Notes: generated by a model from the letters alone, not told the origin. 64,000 nucleotides of DNA from Alloprevotella tannerae ATCC 51259 (GCF_000159995.1 NZ_GG700642.1:300040-364039); one strand, 5' to 3'. Shown: positions 34,499 to 42,957, counted from the first letter of the stretch. Program-made: numbers and translations.

Positions 34499-35032
34499 TT
34501 ATACGTTCAAATCCAAAAGTCCTTCGGGCAATCGGAGTTGCAAGATGCGTTCTTTTAAATCAAAATGAAGCAGAAAATCGTCGTGATAAGGCAGAAGTAA
34601 TACGCGATCTTCAGCATCCACGACGGTCAATAAGATATTAGCCGACGAATCATCAACGGCATTGACTACTCCCAAACTATGTCCCTCGGCATCTTTAACT
34701 TGGAAACCGGTCAAGGCGCGATAGGAAGGCAGACCTTCGCTTTCGTCGAGTTCGGGAATAAATTCTTTAGGATAATATACTTTCGCGCCGACAAGATGGC
34801 GGGCCGAAGCCTCATCAGGAGCTTCCACAAACTTGAAAAGGGCGTCTTCTGCTCCCTTGAAGCGGTATTCTTCCCATTCAAAAGGAACAGGCAGACCATC
34901 AAGTTCAAGAAAGAGAAAGGCGGAATCGCCACGATCAAAGACGTCGTCGGTAAAATGGCAGACTACTTCGCCATCTATACCATGCAACTTTGTGATCTTG
35001 CCGATCAGCACCAAATCATCAGCCTTTATCAT
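34499..35032 (-). CDS. rimM: Ribosome maturation factor RimM
   Basis: This 177-residue protein helps 30S head assembly by binding ribosomal protein S19. An N-terminal beta-barrel (LVLIGKITKLHGIDGEVVCHF) and a PRC-barrel (YRALTGFQVKDAEGHSLGVV, then LLLPYHDDFLLHFD) are both present. It lies between murA (1 bp) and dxr (4 bp), so translation is coupled. Length is typical. Confidence 0.95.
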   Translation of the reverse strand: MIKADDLVLIGKITKLHGIDGEVVCHFTDDVFDRGDSAFLFLELDGLPVPFEWEEYRFKGAEDALFKFVEAPDEASARHLVGAKVYYPKEFIPELDESEGLPSYRALTGFQVKDAEGHSLGVVNAVDDSSANILLTVVDAEDRVLLLPYHDDFLLHFDLKERILQLRLPEGLLDLNV

Positions 35033-35033
35033 A

Positions 35034-36341
35034 CTAATCTATGCGTTTAATCACCGCACCCAATGCGCCAAGACGCTCTTCTATGCGCTCGTAGCCGCGA
35101 TCGATTTGCTCAATATTGTCGATGATGCTCGTACCTTCAGCGCTCAAGGCGGCAATGAGCAGTGCGATGCCGGCACGAATATCGGGCGACGTCATTCGGC
35201 GGGCTTGCAACTTGAGTGCGTGGTTATGCCCAACGACGACGGCGCGGTGGGGATCGCACAAAATAATTTGCGCGCCCATATCAATCAACTTATCGACGAA
35301 GAACAATCGGCTTTCAAACATCTTCTGATGAAAGAGCACCGTGCCCTTTGCCTGCGTAGCCACGACAATTAGCACACTGAGCAAGTCAGGCGTCAAACCG
35401 GGCCAAGGCGCATCGGCCATCGTCAGAAAAGAGCCATCAATAAACGTCTCAGAAGCATAATGGGGCTGCGCCGGAATAAAGAGATCGTCGCCTTGACGCT
35501 CGATGCGGACGCCTAAACGCCGGAAGGTGTCGGGAATAAGTCCTAAATCGTCATACGAAACCTGCTTAATTGTAATGCCATCGCCGGCCAAAGCCGCCAT
35601 ACCTATGAAAGAGCCAATCTCAATCATATCGGGAAGAATGCGATGCTCGGCAGCGTGCAAACATTCGACACCTTCAATCGTCAGCAAGTTGGACGCAATA
35701 CCCGAAATCTTGGCCCCCATTTTATTGAGGAGCTTGCAGAGTTGCTGAATATAAGGTTCGCAGGCCGCATTATATATTGTAGTCGTCCCTTGGGCCAATA
35801 CGGCCGCCATAATAATATTGGCTGTGCCCGTAATGCTGGCCTCATCGAGGAGCATATATGTACCTCGCAAGGCTTTGGCCTCAATGGTAAACACGCCGGC
35901 CTTTTCGTCGAAAACGAAATCAGCTCCTAAATGACGGAAGCCCAAGAAATGGGTATCCAACCGACGGCGGCCAATTTTATCGCCACCGGGCTTTGCCATC
36001 GAAGCTCGACCAAAGCGCGCCAAAAGCGGCCCCATCAACAAAACAGAGCCACGCAACTGTGTACAACGTTGGAGGAATTCTTCGCTATGAAGGTAATTCA
36101 AATCAACATGGTCGGCGCAGAAAGTATAATCGCCTGCCCCGTTTTTCGTAACGCTTACCCCCATATCGGCAATAAGGCGAATGAGGTTGTTGACGTCTAA
36201 TATATCGGGTATGTTAGTCAGGCGCACAGGCTCTGCAGAGAGCAAGGTGGCCGCAATAACTTCGAGCGCCTCATTTTTGGCGCCTTGCGGCTCAATAACA
36301 CCTTTCAGGCGGTGACCGCCTTCAATAACAAAAGAAGCCAT
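35034..36341 (-). CDS. murA: UDP-N-acetylglucosamine 1-carboxyvinyltransferase (MurA), Cys-to-Asp form
   Basis: This 435-residue enzyme catalyses the first committed step of peptidoglycan synthesis, transfer of enolpyruvate from PEP to UDP-GlcNAc. The EPQGAKNEALE start and the inside-out alpha/beta barrel repeats are visible. In the active-site loop AKPGGDKIGRRRLD the usual catalytic cysteine (PGGCxIG) is replaced by Asp121. The same change in Chlamydia and Mycobacterium MurA keeps activity but prevents fosfomycin alkylation, so the enzyme should be intrinsically insensitive to fosfomycin. It lies between the DUF4290 gene (12 bp) and rimM. Confidence 0.96.
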   Translation of the reverse strand: MASFVIEGGHRLKGVIEPQGAKNEALEVIAATLLSAEPVRLTNIPDILDVNNLIRLIADMGVSVTKNGAGDYTFCADHVDLNYLHSEEFLQRCTQLRGSVLLMGPLLARFGRASMAKPGGDKIGRRRLDTHFLGFRHLGADFVFDEKAGVFTIEAKALRGTYMLLDEASITGTANIIMAAVLAQGTTTIYNAACEPYIQQLCKLLNKMGAKISGIASNLLTIEGVECLHAAEHRILPDMIEIGSFIGMAALAGDGITIKQVSYDDLGLIPDTFRRLGVRIERQGDDLFIPAQPHYASETFIDGSFLTMADAPWPGLTPDLLSVLIVVATQAKGTVLFHQKMFESRLFFVDKLIDMGAQIILCDPHRAVVVGHNHALKLQARRMTSPDIRAGIALLIAALSAEGTSIIDNIEQIDRGYERIEERLGALGAVIKRID

Positions 36342-36353
36342 AATCAGAACAGG

Positions 36354-36902
36354 TTAGATGGTAAGTTGACCGTCAGTATAAGAAGACAAGTCGTGTGCCA
36401 CCTTATCGTCAGTAGCGTTGTCGCTCTTCCAAGAAGCCAAGTTGCGCTTCATTCGGTTAGCCACTAAAAGCAAAGTCTGATCACGCACGGTGCCGGCCGG
36501 CATATCGCGCAACTTGGCTATGGCGCGCTCAACCAAGCGCCCATAATGGCGATAACGGATTCGCCCTTGCGGATAACTCAAACGCTGCGGCTGCATACTG
36601 GGCTCGAAGCGGCGAATCTCCACGGGAAAGTCTATATCTAATTGATAATTGGTCAAATAAGCCAAATGATCCCAAATCTTATGTGCGACGTCTTGCGCGC
36701 GTTGTCCCTTAGGGATCATTCTTTCCATAATAAAAGCGAGACGTTCTGCGTAAGCCTGACGCGCTGCGCGGTCTTGAATGGTCACTACATACTCGGCCAT
36801 TCGCTGCACAAGGCGGCCATATTCCGGCAGTTTCAGTTTTCCTTCGTTCGTATTGTAATGCATAAATGCGGGATATTTCTTTTGTTCGACAAGAACAGAC
36901 AC
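36354..36902 (-). CDS. DUF4290 family protein
   Basis: This 182-residue soluble protein has no signal peptide. The motifs MHYNTNEGKLKLPEYGRLVQRMAEY and KIWDHLAYLTNYQLDIDFPVEI are characteristic of DUF4290, a Bacteroidetes-specific family that lies next to murA. Its function is unknown. It is rich in arginine and mostly helical. The conserved neighbourhood (tsaB-DUF4290-murA-rimM) suggests a role in cell-wall or ribosome growth, but that is inference. Confidence 0.88.
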   Translation of the reverse strand: MSVLVEQKKYPAFMHYNTNEGKLKLPEYGRLVQRMAEYVVTIQDRAARQAYAERLAFIMERMIPKGQRAQDVAHKIWDHLAYLTNYQLDIDFPVEIRRFEPSMQPQRLSYPQGRIRYRHYGRLVERAIAKLRDMPAGTVRDQTLLLVANRMKRNLASWKSDNATDDKVAHDLSSYTDGQLTI

Positions 36903-36934
36903 GGCGACGCCGGCTGCTCAATATAATATAAGGC

Positions 36935-37624
36935 CTACAACAGATTCTTAGGCTTTTGTGCCACAAACTGCTTTAGATAGAAAGGCTCAAAATAGGCTAC
37001 ATCTTCATAGCTTTCTGTTGCCACCGCCTTCTCGGCCAGCGGAAACATATATTTGGCCAGCGGTACTATGCCTTCAATAAAGCGAGCGTTGGGATGGGTG
37101 ATGACGCCTTTGCATTTCTCTGCGCCGTTGCCAAAGAAATAGACGGGGTGCTCATTCAGATGGGCAGCAAAGGAAGCGGGCGTGATGATTTGCGCACTCG
37201 TCGGCTCAATCGTTCGCAGGGCGCGATCATAAAGACAGCAATAAACTTCCATTCGCCGCGCATCAATCATCGGACACAAAAGGGCATCGTCTTCCAACTC
37301 GTGACGGAGCAAGATAGGGACGGAAAGCAAGGCTAATGTCGACACCGAGATCAGTCGCAAGTCGCGAGCATAGCAAACTCCTTTAGCCGTCGATACGCCA
37401 ATACGCAAACCGGTATAAGACCCTGGCCCTTTGCTCACAGCAACAGCGTCAATCGGAATGGCATGGCTGTCAGCAAAACTAATCGCATCGCTAACAAAAG
37501 GGGCCAATATGCGGGCGTGTTCTGGGCCTTCCCTGTTTTCGTCCAAATAGATACAGACGCCATCTTGGGAAAGAGCAACAGAACAAACATCGGTCGAGGT
37601 TTCAATATGTAGAATGCAAGACAT
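36935..37624 (-). CDS. tsaB: tRNA threonylcarbamoyladenosine biosynthesis protein TsaB
   Basis: This 229-residue ASKHA-fold protein partners TsaD and TsaE to make t6A37 in ANN-decoding tRNAs. The N-terminal ILHIETSTDVCSVAL and the SKGPGSYTGLRIGVSTAKGVCYA block are diagnostic. I start it at 37624 (MSCILHIE); the frame to 37708 would extend through the -7 promoter element and add unrelated residues. It heads the tsaB-DUF4290-murA-rimM-dxr-rseP cluster, with gaps of 1-32 bp between members. Confidence 0.93.
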   Translation of the reverse strand: MSCILHIETSTDVCSVALSQDGVCIYLDENREGPEHARILAPFVSDAISFADSHAIPIDAVAVSKGPGSYTGLRIGVSTAKGVCYARDLRLISVSTLALLSVPILLRHELEDDALLCPMIDARRMEVYCCLYDRALRTIEPTSAQIITPASFAAHLNEHPVYFFGNGAEKCKGVITHPNARFIEGIVPLAKYMFPLAEKAVATESYEDVAYFEPFYLKQFVAQKPKNLL

Positions 37625-37651
37625 TGCGCTTAACTTCTTTATATAATGGTG

Positions 37652-37659
37652 CAAAGATA
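37652..37659 (-). promoter_or_regulatory. Promoter -7 element of tsaB operon
   Basis: TATCTTTG on the minus strand (37659-37652), 28 bp before the tsaB ATG. A -33 TTG at 26 bp is too far for a good match, so confidence is limited. Confidence 0.42.
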
Positions 37660-37968
37660 GGGAAATAAAATGAATTTCCTTGCGACAACATCCCTCCGTC
37701 CCTATCATAACAAGAGAAAGAGCGACAGCTTGCTCGCTCTACTTTCGAAAGGACACTCACCATCTAAAAATGAAAATCACATTCGCCTACTCCTTATTCA
37801 CGACATATACTATATGAAGTATTATATTACTAAACGGCAAAAATGAGGACGCAGCAAACGAAATAGTAATCAATCTACGAACAGAAAAGACAACACTTCT
37901 CAGAAACTTACATTAGGATAGACAACTAAGAACAAAAATGCCCTCTACTAAAAAAAGTCCCTTATTCC

Positions 37969-38000
37969 TTTGGTTAAATCCAAAACTCGCCGTATATTTG
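37969..38000 (+). promoter_or_regulatory. Promoter of tRNA-Leu
   Basis: TTTG (37969-37972), 20 bp, then TATATTTG (37993-38000). It is a complete Bacteroidetes consensus, 15 bp upstream of the tRNA 5' end. Confidence 0.75.
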
Positions 38001-38015
38001 CACCCGCTAACGTAA

Positions 38016-38097
38016 GCCCAGATGGCGGAATCGGTAGACGCGCTGGTCTCAAACACCAGTGGAGCAATCCATCCCGGTTCGACCCCGGGTCTGGGTA
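38016..38097 (+). tRNA. tRNA-Leu (anticodon CAA)
   Basis: The 82-nt class II tRNA folds fully. The acceptor stem is GCCCAGA/TCTGGGT (terminal G-U) with discriminator A. The D-arm contains GGCGGAATCGGTAGACGC. The anticodon stem is CTGGT/ACCAG with loop CTCAAAC, anticodon CAA. A short variable arm and the T-arm CCCGG-TTCGACC-CCGGG follow. It decodes UUG. CCA is not encoded. It has its own promoter and terminator. Confidence 0.97.
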
Positions 38098-38102
38098 CTA
38101 CA

Positions 38103-38145
38103 AATCCCCTTGTAAGCATATTAGTTTGCAAGGGGTTTTCTTTTT
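38103..38145 (+). terminator. Terminator of tRNA-Leu
   Basis: CCCCTTG (38106-38112) pairs with CAAGGGG (38129-38135), followed by TTTTCTTTTT. Confidence 0.85.
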
Positions 38146-38169
38146 ATAAATCATCAAAGTGCACTATTT

Positions 38170-38700
38170 ATGAAATACGAAGAAGGTAAAATGAGCATGT
38201 GCCCCGAAGAGTATAATGAGCAGTTCCGATTTTGGTTGAAGAAAGAAGGAAAGAAACCCCTCATCGTTATTGGGGCGAATCCAAGCACAGCAACGGATGA
38301 AGATCCTGATCCCACGGTAAGAAAGGTAATGGAGTATGCAGAACTTAATGGTTTTGATAGCTTTATTATGTTAAATGTTTATCCACAGCGTACCCCATAC
38401 CCAGAGTGTTTGAATGAAGAATGTGATATGACATATCATCAAGAGAATGTCAAAGCTATTCGGCAGATTGTTTCTACTGTAACGAATCCCATCATACTTG
38501 TTGCCTTTGGAGATATCATAACGAGACGACCATATCTGCGAGCGTGTTTTCGTGATATCGTGGAAAGTTGTTTGCCTTTTAATCCACAATGGAAACGAAT
38601 AGGAGATTTAACCCAAAAGAGGAATCCAAGACATCCCGGAGAGCATGATACATACAAGGAACTGAAAGATTTTAACGTCCTTGCTTATCTCTGTGATTAG
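38170..38700 (+). CDS. DUF1643 family protein
   Basis: This 176-residue cytosolic protein contains LIVIGANPSTATDEDPDPTVRKVMEYAELNGFDSFIMLNVYPQR-type sequence, the hallmark of DUF1643 (normally LNPSTAD...DPTIRR). A C-terminal part (LTQKRNPRHPGEH) is also typical of that family. Biochemical function is unknown; members often sit in mobile or defence-rich regions. It lies immediately downstream of tRNA-Leu, on the opposite strand from the core operon before it, and is more AT-rich by eye. That fits acquired DNA. Confidence 0.85.
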   Translation: MKYEEGKMSMCPEEYNEQFRFWLKKEGKKPLIVIGANPSTATDEDPDPTVRKVMEYAELNGFDSFIMLNVYPQRTPYPECLNEECDMTYHQENVKAIRQIVSTVTNPIILVAFGDIITRRPYLRACFRDIVESCLPFNPQWKRIGDLTQKRNPRHPGEHDTYKELKDFNVLAYLCD

Positions 38701-38795
38701 CATTTAGCCTCCATATAGTTCCATTCGCAGATAAATGAACTCCAAAAGGAAGGGGAATAAAATCATCCACAAATTGATCAAACAACTGAAAAAAG

Positions 38796-38831
38796 GTTGA
38801 GCATAGGTTGATACCTCAAACATTGCTCAAC
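38796..38831. repeat. Inverted repeat after DUF1643 gene
   Basis: GTTGAGCA (38796-38803) pairs with its complement in TTGCTCAAC (38823-38831), and an inner AGGT/ACCT can extend the fold. No T-run follows on either strand, so it could be a weak terminator or a mobile-element end. Confidence 0.45.
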
Positions 38832-38882
38832 GCCATCTACTTTTATCGTTTCTAATTTTGCCCTCGTTAACAAATAATTAGC

Positions 38883-38896
38883 GAAGGTGCACCTTC
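38883..38896. promoter_or_regulatory. 14-bp perfect palindrome, possible operator
   Basis: GAAGGTGCACCTTC is a perfect 14-bp palindrome 29 bp before the ATG of the truncated HTH gene. Position and symmetry suggest a dimeric-regulator site. Confidence 0.4.
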
Positions 38897-38924
38897 ATAT
38901 TGTTTAATTCAAAATGTTTTCAAT

Positions 38925-39017
38925 ATGAACAAGACATTAGAAACTCGAGTTGAAGAACTCGAACAAATGGTATTCATTAATAAAAATGTACTTAGCTTCG
39001 AGGAAACAAGTTCTTGA
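38925..39017 (+). pseudogene. N-terminal remnant of a mobile-element HTH protein
   Basis: A 30-codon frame begins MNKTLETRVEELEQMVF and continues INKNVLSFEETSS before a stop. The layout (short coiled coil, then NKNVLSFEEA...) is that of the small helix-turn-helix/excisionase-like proteins of Bacteroidales conjugative and mobilizable elements. In those, an HTH (YTGISKSYLYK-type) would follow directly. Here the sequence ends before the HTH, so I read it as a truncated gene. It suggests that an element once lay downstream of tRNA-Leu. Confidence 0.55.
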
Positions 39018-39030
39018 CAGCGTATCATCA

Positions 39031-39756
39031 TCACTTTACACTCCTCTTACCCACATCCCATTTAAACTTAAAATCAACACCGTTGATTGGGATAACAACC
39101 ATCATTGCCTGTCCTTTTTGCTTCTTTATATTCATATACCCAACAATTCCCTCTCCGCTATGAATTGTGGTTTTCTTCAAGTATCCCTCTTCGCGCACCT
39201 TCCTGTCATTTTCCATCTGCTTCCCCATAATCATTAGTTGGGTGATTGATGCGATTTGTGCCACATTTACAGCACTATAATTATAAGTAGTAACAGGTTG
39301 TGTATAGGCATAATTTCCAACTTCACACGTCGTATACCTCGCTTGAGAACCTGCCAATCCTGTAGTTATTCCATTAGCAAGCCCTTGTAAGGCCATCGCC
39401 CACATTTGAACTTTCTTCATCTTTTTCAGAAACATCTCATTAGTATAAACTTTTAGTATCACAGTGTCGCCATTATTCTTATACAATTCAGCAGAAACAT
39501 CCGCCGGATCAAATGTATAAGCCGCATTAGTCATATTTTTAATAATGATTCCCATTTGATAATAAGATCCATAGTCGTTTTTTGTCATTTGATTGTTTAC
39601 ACCAACTATAAAACCATCTTTTACTACATAGCTCCATTCACGTCCATTTCTGAACTCCGTAAAGAATATTGAATCGTTTTCTGGACAAACGATAATCTGT
39701 CCATTAGCAACAAAACTTTGTAATCCAATTAGCAACAGCAGCAATCTTTTGATCAT
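39031..39756 (-). CDS. Exported protein of unknown function
   Basis: This 241-residue protein has a signal peptide (MIKRLLLLLIGLQSFVANG). Beta-rich segments resemble an N-terminal domain that describes a cell-envelope response (GSYYQMGIIIKNMTNAAYTFDPADV), followed by a glycine/alanine-rich helix with Tyr-rich TYNYSAVNVAQIASI. I do not recognise a family or catalytic motif. It may be periplasmic. It stands alone, with a -7-like box at 39829-39836. Confidence 0.65.
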   Translation of the reverse strand: MIKRLLLLLIGLQSFVANGQIIVCPENDSIFFTEFRNGREWSYVVKDGFIVGVNNQMTKNDYGSYYQMGIIIKNMTNAAYTFDPADVSAELYKNNGDTVILKVYTNEMFLKKMKKVQMWAMALQGLANGITTGLAGSQARYTTCEVGNYAYTQPVTTYNYSAVNVAQIASITQLMIMGKQMENDRKVREEGYLKKTTIHSGEGIVGYMNIKKQKGQAMMVVIPINGVDFKFKWDVGKRSVK

Positions 39757-40842
39757 TTGTAAAGAAATTAATAAGTTTACATAAAAAGGAGCAAGTAAAA
39801 ATCATCGCACTTTCAAAGAAATACAACACAAAGGTAATTAATGTATCTTAAAATCGCACCTTCCTAAACGAGATTTTCAACACAAACATACGATAAAGCA
39901 GCATTGTATCAGGCAACATTACAATCAATCAGAAAAAAATATTTGCATCACATCACCCACGATATACCTGCTTAGAAATTTTATAGCAAAGAAATACGGC
40001 GTGATTTTCCAAAACTTAAAAAGACATTTTCGGGAGCAATAAGAAAGATCTGCCATAAAACCACAAAGAACAACTCACTACCACAGCTCTTATAGCATAT
40101 TAATTTTAATTGATTATAGCAAGCTCAAACCATCATAGAAATTCGTTCAAACTTCGATAGATAGCTAATTGCCTTTCCATAGGTAGAATTTAATAAAGAT
40201 TATAAACGTGTTCTTATATTGGACTCGCTTTTCCTACTTTGGCTATACTCTATTTCTACGCATTAGCTGAATCTGTAGAGCCCTCTGCTATAGTCTTCCC
40301 GTAATGATAGGCCGCCTTTTCTACAGATTCTTGTGAAAGGAAGTTTTAACCTTCCATTTATGACAAAGGAGGTTCGAGTTTATCGTATAACAAGGCTTGG
40401 ACTTGAGGAAGGTCAAGCCTTTATAACATAGGGATGTGAAAAAGTTGTTATGTCTCAAAACGAAAGGGCGACCCAATATCATAATGAGCATCAGTCATAG
40501 TTTGTTGTCACCGATATTGGGGGCATCCTCTCGAACTCCCAAGCTACAGCAAAGAACTTAGACGTTTGCAAACATCTCTTTCACTGTCAGTCTTCATTCG
40601 CAGAAGGGCTAAGGACAAGGACCAAACAGCCTATTCGAAGAGGACATCAACAAGACCTTCACTTGGCACTTTCCTCCTTTTGTGCCCTTTGTATCATCCA
40701 GCCTTCTTGATGTAACAGAATACCATTGACTCCTTGAATCATAGTAAGGTTTTCTTCGTTTATAAAATTCGTCACGCTCATAGTTCTATTTTTATATGAT
40801 TGATTGTTTACTATTCCCTATTCGGCTTTTGTAGATGTTCTG
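39757..40842. other. Degenerate non-coding region
   Basis: This stretch of about 1.1 kb has no intact gene. Between about 40140 and 40760 both strands show broken coding-like phrases interrupted by stops. On the minus strand, for example, FLSQESVEKAAYHYGKTIAEG is followed by several stop codons. It looks like decayed mobile or accessory genes. Confidence 0.5.
39829..39836 (-). promoter_or_regulatory. Possible promoter -7 element of the 39031 gene
   Basis: TACCTTTG on the minus strand (39836-39829) matches the Bacteroidetes -7 box 73 bp before the ATG. No -33 TTG lies at the right distance. Confidence 0.38.
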
Positions 40843-41655
40843 CTAAGTAATACGCAGCTTTACCACACGCTGGTTATAACGACGGAAGAAGTAAGGTATT
40901 TTATAAAGCATTCTGAAAATGAAAGGGAAACGCCCATGATCATATTTACTCATATAAAGTTCTTTTTCGAGCTGTATTCGGGGATTCCACGTTTCCATCT
41001 CTTTTGTATCTAACAGCGACCATTTGAACTCTACGCTTTTACTTACCTTTCGTAGCGAATCATGCTGCCGAGAACGTCCAACTAAGGAGAAGGCGAGCAT
41101 ATCGAATAATATGGTAGCATTATCAAAGCGGGCACACAGTTCTTGGAAGAATGCTTTTATCTGTTCCGATTCGAAATACATCAACACGCCTTCAATAATA
41201 AGAAGCACCGGCTTGCCGTGGGATTTCACTATGTCTATCCAACCATAGTCGAACATAGAGGAGGATATATAGGTATTCCGTTCACTTTCAGACAACAGTT
41301 GGCGGCGCAATTTGATGGCTTCCTCAAGATCCAAGTCGTACCAATGCGTCACGAGTGGACACTGTAGCCGTTCGTAACGTGCATCTATGCCGGCGCCCAA
41401 CTGAACAACCACCGCATCAGGATGTTTGTTGAGAAAGTCCTTGGCTTCTGCATCAATCAGACCAGCCCTGACACAACAGCCTGCTTGTGAGAATTTCGCT
41501 TTGCTGAACTTGGAAAAGTCATATTCTATTTTATCTATGATCTCTACCGCCTTTTCATCGTGCAGCAGAGCATCCGCACGCTTAGTCTCTTCTGCCTTCG
41601 CCCATAGCGTTATCAGCATAGTTTCAGGCACGTCTGTAAGTTTGTTTTCTATCAT
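40843..41655 (-). CDS. SAM-dependent methyltransferase (LCMT/TcmP O-methyltransferase family)
   Basis: It has 270 residues from the ATG at 41655 (MIENKLTDVPETML); the upstream extension to 41751 overlaps the preceding gene and has no homology. Visible motifs are VVQLGAGIDARYERL (motif I, SAM binding), VTHWYDLDLEEAIKLRRQLL, and LLIIEGVLMYFESEQIKAFF, the ExVLMYL motif of the leucine-carboxyl-methyltransferase superfamily. Bacterial members methylate small molecules; the substrate here is unknown. The start lies 37 bp after the stop of a membrane methyltransferase gene, so the two form an operon. Confidence 0.87.
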   Translation of the reverse strand: MIENKLTDVPETMLITLWAKAEETKRADALLHDEKAVEIIDKIEYDFSKFSKAKFSQAGCCVRAGLIDAEAKDFLNKHPDAVVVQLGAGIDARYERLQCPLVTHWYDLDLEEAIKLRRQLLSESERNTYISSSMFDYGWIDIVKSHGKPVLLIIEGVLMYFESEQIKAFFQELCARFDNATILFDMLAFSLVGRSRQHDSLRKVSKSVEFKWSLLDTKEMETWNPRIQLEKELYMSKYDHGRFPFIFRMLYKIPYFFRRYNQRVVKLRIT

Positions 41656-41692
41656 ATCTCTATTTTTATTGTCAATGTGAAAGGGAAGCCTT

Positions 41693-42265
41693 TTAAAAGA
41701 AAAGGAAATACCGTGGCGTTTGCGTTTTGTATTCCAAATACTCCTTACCATAAGTTTCCGTACAGTAGCGTTCCTCTCCTAAAATAATGAAATGCGTGGC
41801 TGCGATGAACGGAATGAGAACAATAAGCATCCATAGTGAAGCGGAAGCAATACAAGCGCCGAGCATACCTGCGAAAAAGAAAAAGTACATAGGGTTTCGA
41901 GACCATCGGTATATGCCGTTCTTGATGGGCTTGTTGGCCGGCGCTGCTGCATAACTGTGAAAAGCCGCGATAAAGGCTGCCAATGAAAGGATGAATATAA
42001 CCAAGCCGATGATAAACCACATCGTGCCAAACTTCAGAGGCACAAAGATGGAAAGTATCAACAGTAGGATTTGTAAAACCGTACTCACCAGACCATTTAG
42101 CTTATCTTTTGCAGTGTACCATGACGTATCTACCGCACGCCTCCCGCCCTCTCTGAATATCGCCATATAGATAAATTGTATCAGTACCATTCCAAAGGAA
42201 GGAATCCAGGCGTTGAGCCAGCCGGCTTGCAATGTTGTGAAAAAAGAAAGATCCATAGTTGACAA
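41693..42265 (-). CDS. Membrane methyltransferase (isoprenylcysteine/phospholipid type)
   Basis: This 190-residue protein has four or five membrane spans and the family motif GIYRWSRNPMYFFF (near 117), followed by EERYCTETYGKEYLEYKTQTPRYF. Both are the SAM-binding signature of the ICMT/PEMT-like integral-membrane methyltransferases. The likely substrate is a lipid or membrane-embedded small molecule. It is paired with a soluble O-methyltransferase gene. An internal ATG at 42256 is an alternative start. Confidence 0.83.
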   Translation of the reverse strand: MSTMDLSFFTTLQAGWLNAWIPSFGMVLIQFIYMAIFREGGRRAVDTSWYTAKDKLNGLVSTVLQILLLILSIFVPLKFGTMWFIIGLVIFILSLAAFIAAFHSYAAAPANKPIKNGIYRWSRNPMYFFFFAGMLGACIASASLWMLIVLIPFIAATHFIILGEERYCTETYGKEYLEYKTQTPRYFLFF

Positions 42266-42364
42266 GTTTATATTCGCATTATTACCGAGGAGTTACGGCT
42301 GGGTCTTAAAAATGTAGTTTCAGAGAGAATGCAAAGGGAAAGCACACTTATCCTCTCTGATAAG

Positions 42365-42395
42365 CAAAGGTACGGAAGGCGAAATGAGTACACAA
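42365..42395 (-). promoter_or_regulatory. Promoter of methyltransferase pair
   Basis: On the minus strand TTG (42395-42393), 20 bp, then TACCTTTG (42372-42365). It is a full match; the predicted leader is about 95 nt. Confidence 0.65.
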
Positions 42396-42573
42396 TCCCT
42401 AAAAATAGTGATTTTACACAAGTAAGCTTTAGCACTTTGTACAATCTTCCCTGTTTTCAACACCACTTTTGCAAAGTATCTTCTGAAGTATATTTCAGAA
42501 CACCTCCGAAAGAAAGAGAAGATTATTCTCTTTAACGCCCATAAAATACCAAACACACTCCCCCATTGTATAA

Positions 42574-42594
42574 TAAACCCAATTTGGTTTAAGC
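42574..42594. repeat. Sequence resembling the IS982-family terminus
   Basis: TAAACCCAATTTGGTTTAAG closely resembles the left end of the IS982 element at 50259 (ACCCCAATTCGGTTTAAG), differing at only a few bases by eye. It may be a relic end of a related element; no transposase adjoins it. Confidence 0.35.
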
Positions 42595-42689
42595 TTTATG
42601 GAGCTAACAGCGAATATGATGATGCCGAGACATTAGTTCTTGGAAAAATAGAAAAGCTATTTTCATCCTTTAAGGACTTTACCGCGTAA
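42582..42689 (+). pseudogene. 3' remnant of an unidentified gene
   Basis: Thirty-five codons read IWFKLYGANSEYDDAETL, then VLGKIEKLFSSFKDFTA and stop, ending 15 bp before a good terminator. No start codon is available: the frame is open back to about 42427 without a methionine. The tail looks like a real protein C-terminus cut by the IS-end-like sequence just upstream. The family is not recognised. Confidence 0.4.
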
Positions 42690-42704
42690 GGCTCTTAAAC
42701 TTAT

Positions 42705-42730
42705 CCCGCCCTAATCAAGGCGGGTTTTTC
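42705..42730 (+). terminator. Rho-independent terminator
   Basis: CCCGCC (42705-42710), an 8-nt loop and GGCGGG (42719-42724) are followed by TTTTTC. It terminates the truncated gene upstream. Confidence 0.75.
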
Positions 42731-42949
42731 TATTTCCTTTTCTCCGTCTTTGATGAGTGTGTTCTTATCTTTTCGTTTTACCCTGCTACTATGAATCATC
42801 TTTATTGGGCTATGTCAATTAAAGTGGGGCAACTATATTTTAATGGTTGCACATCAACAAAATTCCAGGCTTGTAAATAAAATGATACGAGATGGATAAG
42901 GAGGACGAAATAAAATATATTCAACTAGTAAATTGTTTGTATGTTTATG

Positions 42950-42957
42950 TATATTTG
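42950..42957 (+). promoter_or_regulatory. Possible promoter -7 element of adhesin gene
   Basis: TATATTTG (42950-42957) lies 60 bp before the ATG at 43018. TTTG at 42936 is too close (10 bp) for a standard -33 element. Confidence 0.36.
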
